From: Scytalidium lignicola
Taxonomy: Eukaryota; Ascomycota; Leotiomycetes
DNA: 60,460 bases
Direction of reading: 5' to 3'
NCBI GenBank assembly: GCA_002812745.2
Contig: NCSJ02000264.1
Span: forward strand, 1-60,460
Shown: positions 56,400 through 60,460 of the stretch, piece by piece
Numbering within the stretch: position 1 is the first letter of the stretch
How the letters are laid out: each line of letters starts with the position of its first letter
Notes under the pieces: generated by a model
Databases searched by the model: none
Told to the model about the DNA's origin: nothing
The model's input: only the letters and a program-made list of their open reading frames with translations
Program-made: the position numbers and the translations under genes

Positions 56400-59300
56400 G
56401 GACGTGACTCAATAGTGATGAAGATTATATAGCTCGTGTATAGAATTAGAAAAATAGTGTTTAGAGGCAGGATAGCTCGAGACAAAAAACATATATTCTG
56501 ATGACGAGATAAAAATATAGTGATGATTTCACGCATCTATATTATGATTAATTTAGTATTTCTATTGGAAATTAAATAAGAAATAAAGACAAGACAGTTG
56601 GTTAGATTTAGATCCGGGAAACTAGATATAAATAATACTACAGTTGCAAGAATATCCACCGTTTATCAGGTTAATTCGAAATCACCCCGAAGCAATATAA
56701 CTCAAATATTAAAAGGAGCAAAATTGAAAGGATCATTAAATTTTGAAGTACGAGTAATGATGGAATAAATAATACTACAATGTCTAGCTAATCAACTGTG
56801 AAGAAAAGGCTAGTCGCAATAATTTGGAAAATAAATGCTCCTTTGGCAATTAATAGAGGTTCTTCTGTGTGCGCCTTTCGCGGATCTCTGCCTTGTGCTT
56901 AACATAGAGATCGCGTATAAGAAAACAGTTCGATGTATGCAGGCAACAAATCTTTGTTAAATCCACATGAATAGATTATATTATGCGTTATAGATTTGAT
57001 ATCATGAGTCTAGGATCAATATATTACTCGTAATAACAGAGAAGATAGTAAGAGAGCATGAAGAAACTAATATGTGAAGTGCAGTATAGGGAGTCGATTA
57101 ATGCACTGAATACGGAGAAATCAAGCAATAGAACGCTCAATTCTGATGATCTCAGTCTCTACCATTGTCGACACCACATAGCTATTATTCGTCTCTTCCA
57201 GTACCAAACCATGTCCCAGCTCATTAAACTTCGATTATTATGTTCCATGTCGATCTGCGTTTCTAGGCCGATATACATCGAGATGATAGACAGCAGGGAT
57301 ATTTTTAAGGAAAGAAATAAAGCTATTCGGCAACTATGCAGGAAAAGGAGTAGTTAGAAATAACAATTAGGAAAGGAACACCCTATCTGATTCTTGGGTG
57401 GCCAAGCTGTAACTAATTATAAATACGGTGTCATCGCCACTTTATCCCATACGACTTCTGTTCAAATACCGGATGCTCCGGCGTAAGGGCCTCTGTTTAG
57501 CTTAGAGCTGCATTAACCAGAGTCATGCACATTGAATAGTTGGAGAGCACAATTCGAACGCTCGTAAGCCTGAAATTAGAACCCAGTTCGAATCACTTCC
57601 TGTCTGCGAGTAATATGAAAGAAACAAAAGAAAAGAAAATCTTGGCCTGAGCTAGTTTTTTTGTTAAAGAAGAAAGCAGGAAAGAAAGAAACACATACAG
57701 AACCCTACCCAAACTCACCAGACGAAGAACTGCATCGAGAAGAGGAGAGAAAGAGGAGACGGACTCGAAAACGGAGGCGGGCGTGTTATTCTCCCTTCTT
57801 TCCCTTGTACTGTGGTAAGCATGACAATCCCATATGCACAACATACTGTGGTATAACCCACCCCATACGAGAGAAAACCCACACACTTGTTCTTTAAGAA
57901 CACACGAACAAGAAAACCCCGTGTGGCATAAACATAAAACTACACAGCCTCAAAAAAGCGAGTCGCCTCGTTTCGCATTAACTCAACCCTATCCACAATT
58001 GGAAATCATGGCGCCGTTGTCGCCGCGTTCGTTCGTAGCCGCTGTCATAGGCGCTTGGCATCTACCCCAGACAAGTCGTGGCGGCCGAGCCATGCGGCCG
58101 ACCAGCCCCTGACCTCATTTCCCAGAGTCTGGTTTAGGGGACCTGTCGTCTCACTTGGCCTGTTTTGTCTCTCATGGTCTGTCTCTACACGACTTGGACA
58201 AGACTGGAAAGGAGGGGAAAATAGTTAGTCAATGGACGTGCAGATCATTAGGAAAGAAGAGGGTAGAATGGAGAGAAGAGGGAAGCCATCTGGATCTGCG
58301 GTATCCTTTTTCTGTTTTGCTTTTCTCAAGTGGGAGCTTTTACGGATTTTAGAGCGCCTCCAGCCAATGCTTGTGCCGGCACTTAAACTTCCCCGACGAC
58401 CCGTTACATAAGTGGCCTAGTATGTCCGTGACTATTGAGTGACTTTCTTTTTAGTTGCTTGGCTTGTATATTGAAGATGGCAGGTAATTTATAAAAACGA
58501 GAGGCTTGATACCAACATGCCTTCGAGAACTCCGAGAGAGATTGTTAATTTACGGTACCGTACAGTGGGATTCGAAAAACCACCTGCTAAACCCCATCAA
58601 TGGGCTGAGAGAGACCATCGCGATGGTTGCACGGCGTTGGGCGGGGCGAAGTATCTGGTCAAACTCTAAAATCATGTCTCACTCTGGTGGAGAGACAAAT
58701 CGTGCTACGGAATAATTGGGATCAAACCACCACGACCGACTACAGTACAAGTGATTCGAACAACTCCCGTCTTCCTGCCCTCGGGCTCTACGTGCTGCCA
58801 CTCCTCGCGTACCTGCATTTCGTATCTGCAAGACAGTTTTTTTCGCAGAAAGAAGGAAGACTGGCCGAATCTAGGTTGTTTTCGTCCAAATTCCCCTTGC
58901 ATTAACAAAGTAATGGACAGGGTAGAGGCTATAACAGCCGTGATATTACTGTGTATTGACATTTTCGTTTCCCTGGAAAACCCACGGACCAGCTATATCA
59001 ACGCGGCATTAATATCACATATCACAGGAAAGGTGATAAAAGGGGAACAAAAATTCTTGTCCGAGTTAGTACAGTAAAAGCAGAATTAGCAATTGCAAGA
59101 CCGGATCACAGCCGGTATGTAGCCCTATCTCCTTCTGGATGCTTTGTTCTAGGCAGGCTGGCAACCTTTCCAATTCGAACACGGTCAAAGCACGATCGAC
59201 AAAACTGATTGCCTTTTCTCATTTCTCGAGGCGTTGAATTACAGCCGATGATACCGTACGAAAAACTATCAGAGACCGTGCCGGGCTCCCGGAACGGCAT

Positions 59301-60460
59301 TCATGATCCGTTCCACGTTGAATGCTAGGTAGTTTCCATAGTTTCCACAGTATCCATCTGTTGGTTTCCCCGATTTTGACTGATCGACCTGGTACGAGGT
59401 GATTTAAGATCTTGTGGTTGATCTCTGGGTCTGGCCAGACGTGGGGATATTGAAAATACAGTATCCAGAAAAAAACAACACTATCCGCATATTGGGTAGT
59501 TGCTCGTTAAGTCTGCAAAAGTTTACACTGGCCTAGAAAATATCCAACTGGGATACGAATGATGGTGGTGGACAGGTTCATGCCGTGCACTAGGTTGTCA
59601 CATCCCGAGGAGGCTTCTGCAGTTGTCACTTGGACTGCTCTTGGACGAAAGATGAAAGCACGGGTGAATAATTACAGTATTTGTGAAATTCATGTGATGT
59701 GCTCAGGGTTTGCTTTGTGATTCTTTTCATCACATCGTCTGTTTTGGCATCGCTTAAGGCCTGTCAACACAAGGAAAGACATAAATACCCATGCGAGGCA
59801 TAACCGGATGCTACCCAAGGGTCAGAGCTCCTGGTGATAACTCTGTTCGCTTTGAATATTACTCGGACTTGGACTTTGAAATGGGGGCATCTTTTGCGTA
59901 GCTTCTCTCTGCTAGATGCTACGTAGTATTTGCAATTCTTTTGTCGAGTTTTCTCAGGTGAAAAAAAGCCTGGAGTGACGGGGTCCGTGACGTCCGTCCG
60001 TGAGAGTCCGCGAGGTTTCGTTGATCAAGCCCCTGAGAATTGAGCTTTGTTGCCGATGGAATGAGCAAATCCAGTATTAATTATTCCGGAGATTTGTCCC
60101 TTCCCTTCCCTTCTGTCTGAAAAACGGGAAAGNAAAAAAAATCCGAATATCCGAAGAGTACCTCCGTACTTTTCTATTTTTACATTAAACTTCCTAGAAG
60201 GTGCGTCAGAATGTCGTGCAAACAGCGGATTCCAGCGGGAGTTTTGGGCAACCCTTCAACGCCCGGCTGAGGAATGTGATTCGGTGGATGGTGAAACATC
60301 GAGCTCGCCAATCATAAACGCAGCCGCTCGAACTTGAAACAAAGGGCGCTCCCCCATCTGGGCTATTTTGGCTTTTTGGGCTTTGGGACCCTTGCGGAAG
60401 GATTCTAAAAACAAACATTGTGATACATGTAGATGGGATGGAGATGGAGATGGGATGGAA
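56400..60460. other. Gene-free right end of window
   Basis: No gene is supported in 4.1 kb. Towards the right end the sequence becomes richer in simple G/A and C/T blocks, with an N at 60133 next to an A run and a GATGG repeat at 60432-60460. This resembles the pyrimidine-rich promoter region at the left end and may be the start of another gene's 5' region beyond the window. Confidence 0.55.
60432..60460. repeat. GATGG/GAGATGG tandem at the window edge
   Basis: Several GATGG and GAGATGG units in tandem, cut off by the window end. Confidence 0.6.

Noticed and set aside
57530..57600. tRNA gene suggested by a B-box-like GTTCGAATC
   Set aside because: No A box at the right distance and no acceptor stem were found on that strand.

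Overview
The window is nuclear DNA of a filamentous ascomycete (Pezizomycotina). The evidence is short GT-AG introns of about 45-80 nt with CTRAY branch sites, long pyrimidine-rich leaders, and proteins that read like fungal orthologues (Vms1, Sqt1, an Est1-type domain protein, a BAR-SH3 adaptor, fungal 4CL-like ligase). A leotiomycete would fit, but that is a guess. No rRNA gene, confident tRNA, intact transposon or CRISPR array was seen. Five single N bases sit beside homopolymer runs; one at 6864 breaks a real gene.

Layout. 1-3266: non-coding leader and repeats. 3267-5230: conserved disordered protein, 5 exons. 6413-7341 (-): Nudix ADP-sugar pyrophosphatase, divergent from a small two-helix membrane protein at 7681-8202. 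8987-11094 (-): Vms1/ANKZF1. 11690-13583 (-): Cys-rich protein with a C-terminal membrane helix. 14612-17200 (-): DUF2439 (Mte1/Dbl2/ZGRF1-like) protein, divergent from a BAR-SH3 adaptor at 17960-19384. 21219-24539: half-zinc-cluster protein with a C-terminal membrane helix. 25706-28630 (-): seven-exon protein joining an SRA-like domain, two matched C4 zinc motifs and an AlkB-type dioxygenase, with a 34-bp minisatellite just upstream. 32963-35323: acyl-CoA/4-coumarate-CoA ligase-like enzyme ending in AKL. 36756-38273: Sqt1. 40687-42417 (-): amidase with a GC-AG intron. 46957-49430: Est1-type domain protein with an N-terminal C2H2 finger. 52693-52896 (-): possible membrane micropeptide. 53634-56399: seven-exon atypical zinc-cluster protein. 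56400-60460: non-coding.

The left 28 kb is gene-dense and mostly housekeeping (quality control at stalled ribosomes, genome maintenance, actin/endocytosis). The right 32 kb is sparse, with kilobases of empty sequence between single genes. The genes do not form a biosynthetic cluster or one pathway. Sqt1 and Vms1 both concern ribosomes, but acting together is not implied. The most interesting object is the SRA-like/AlkB fusion, whose architecture suggests a DNA-base reader joined to a base-oxidising enzyme. Exon structures were derived by hand from splice signals and frame closure and have not been tested against transcripts.
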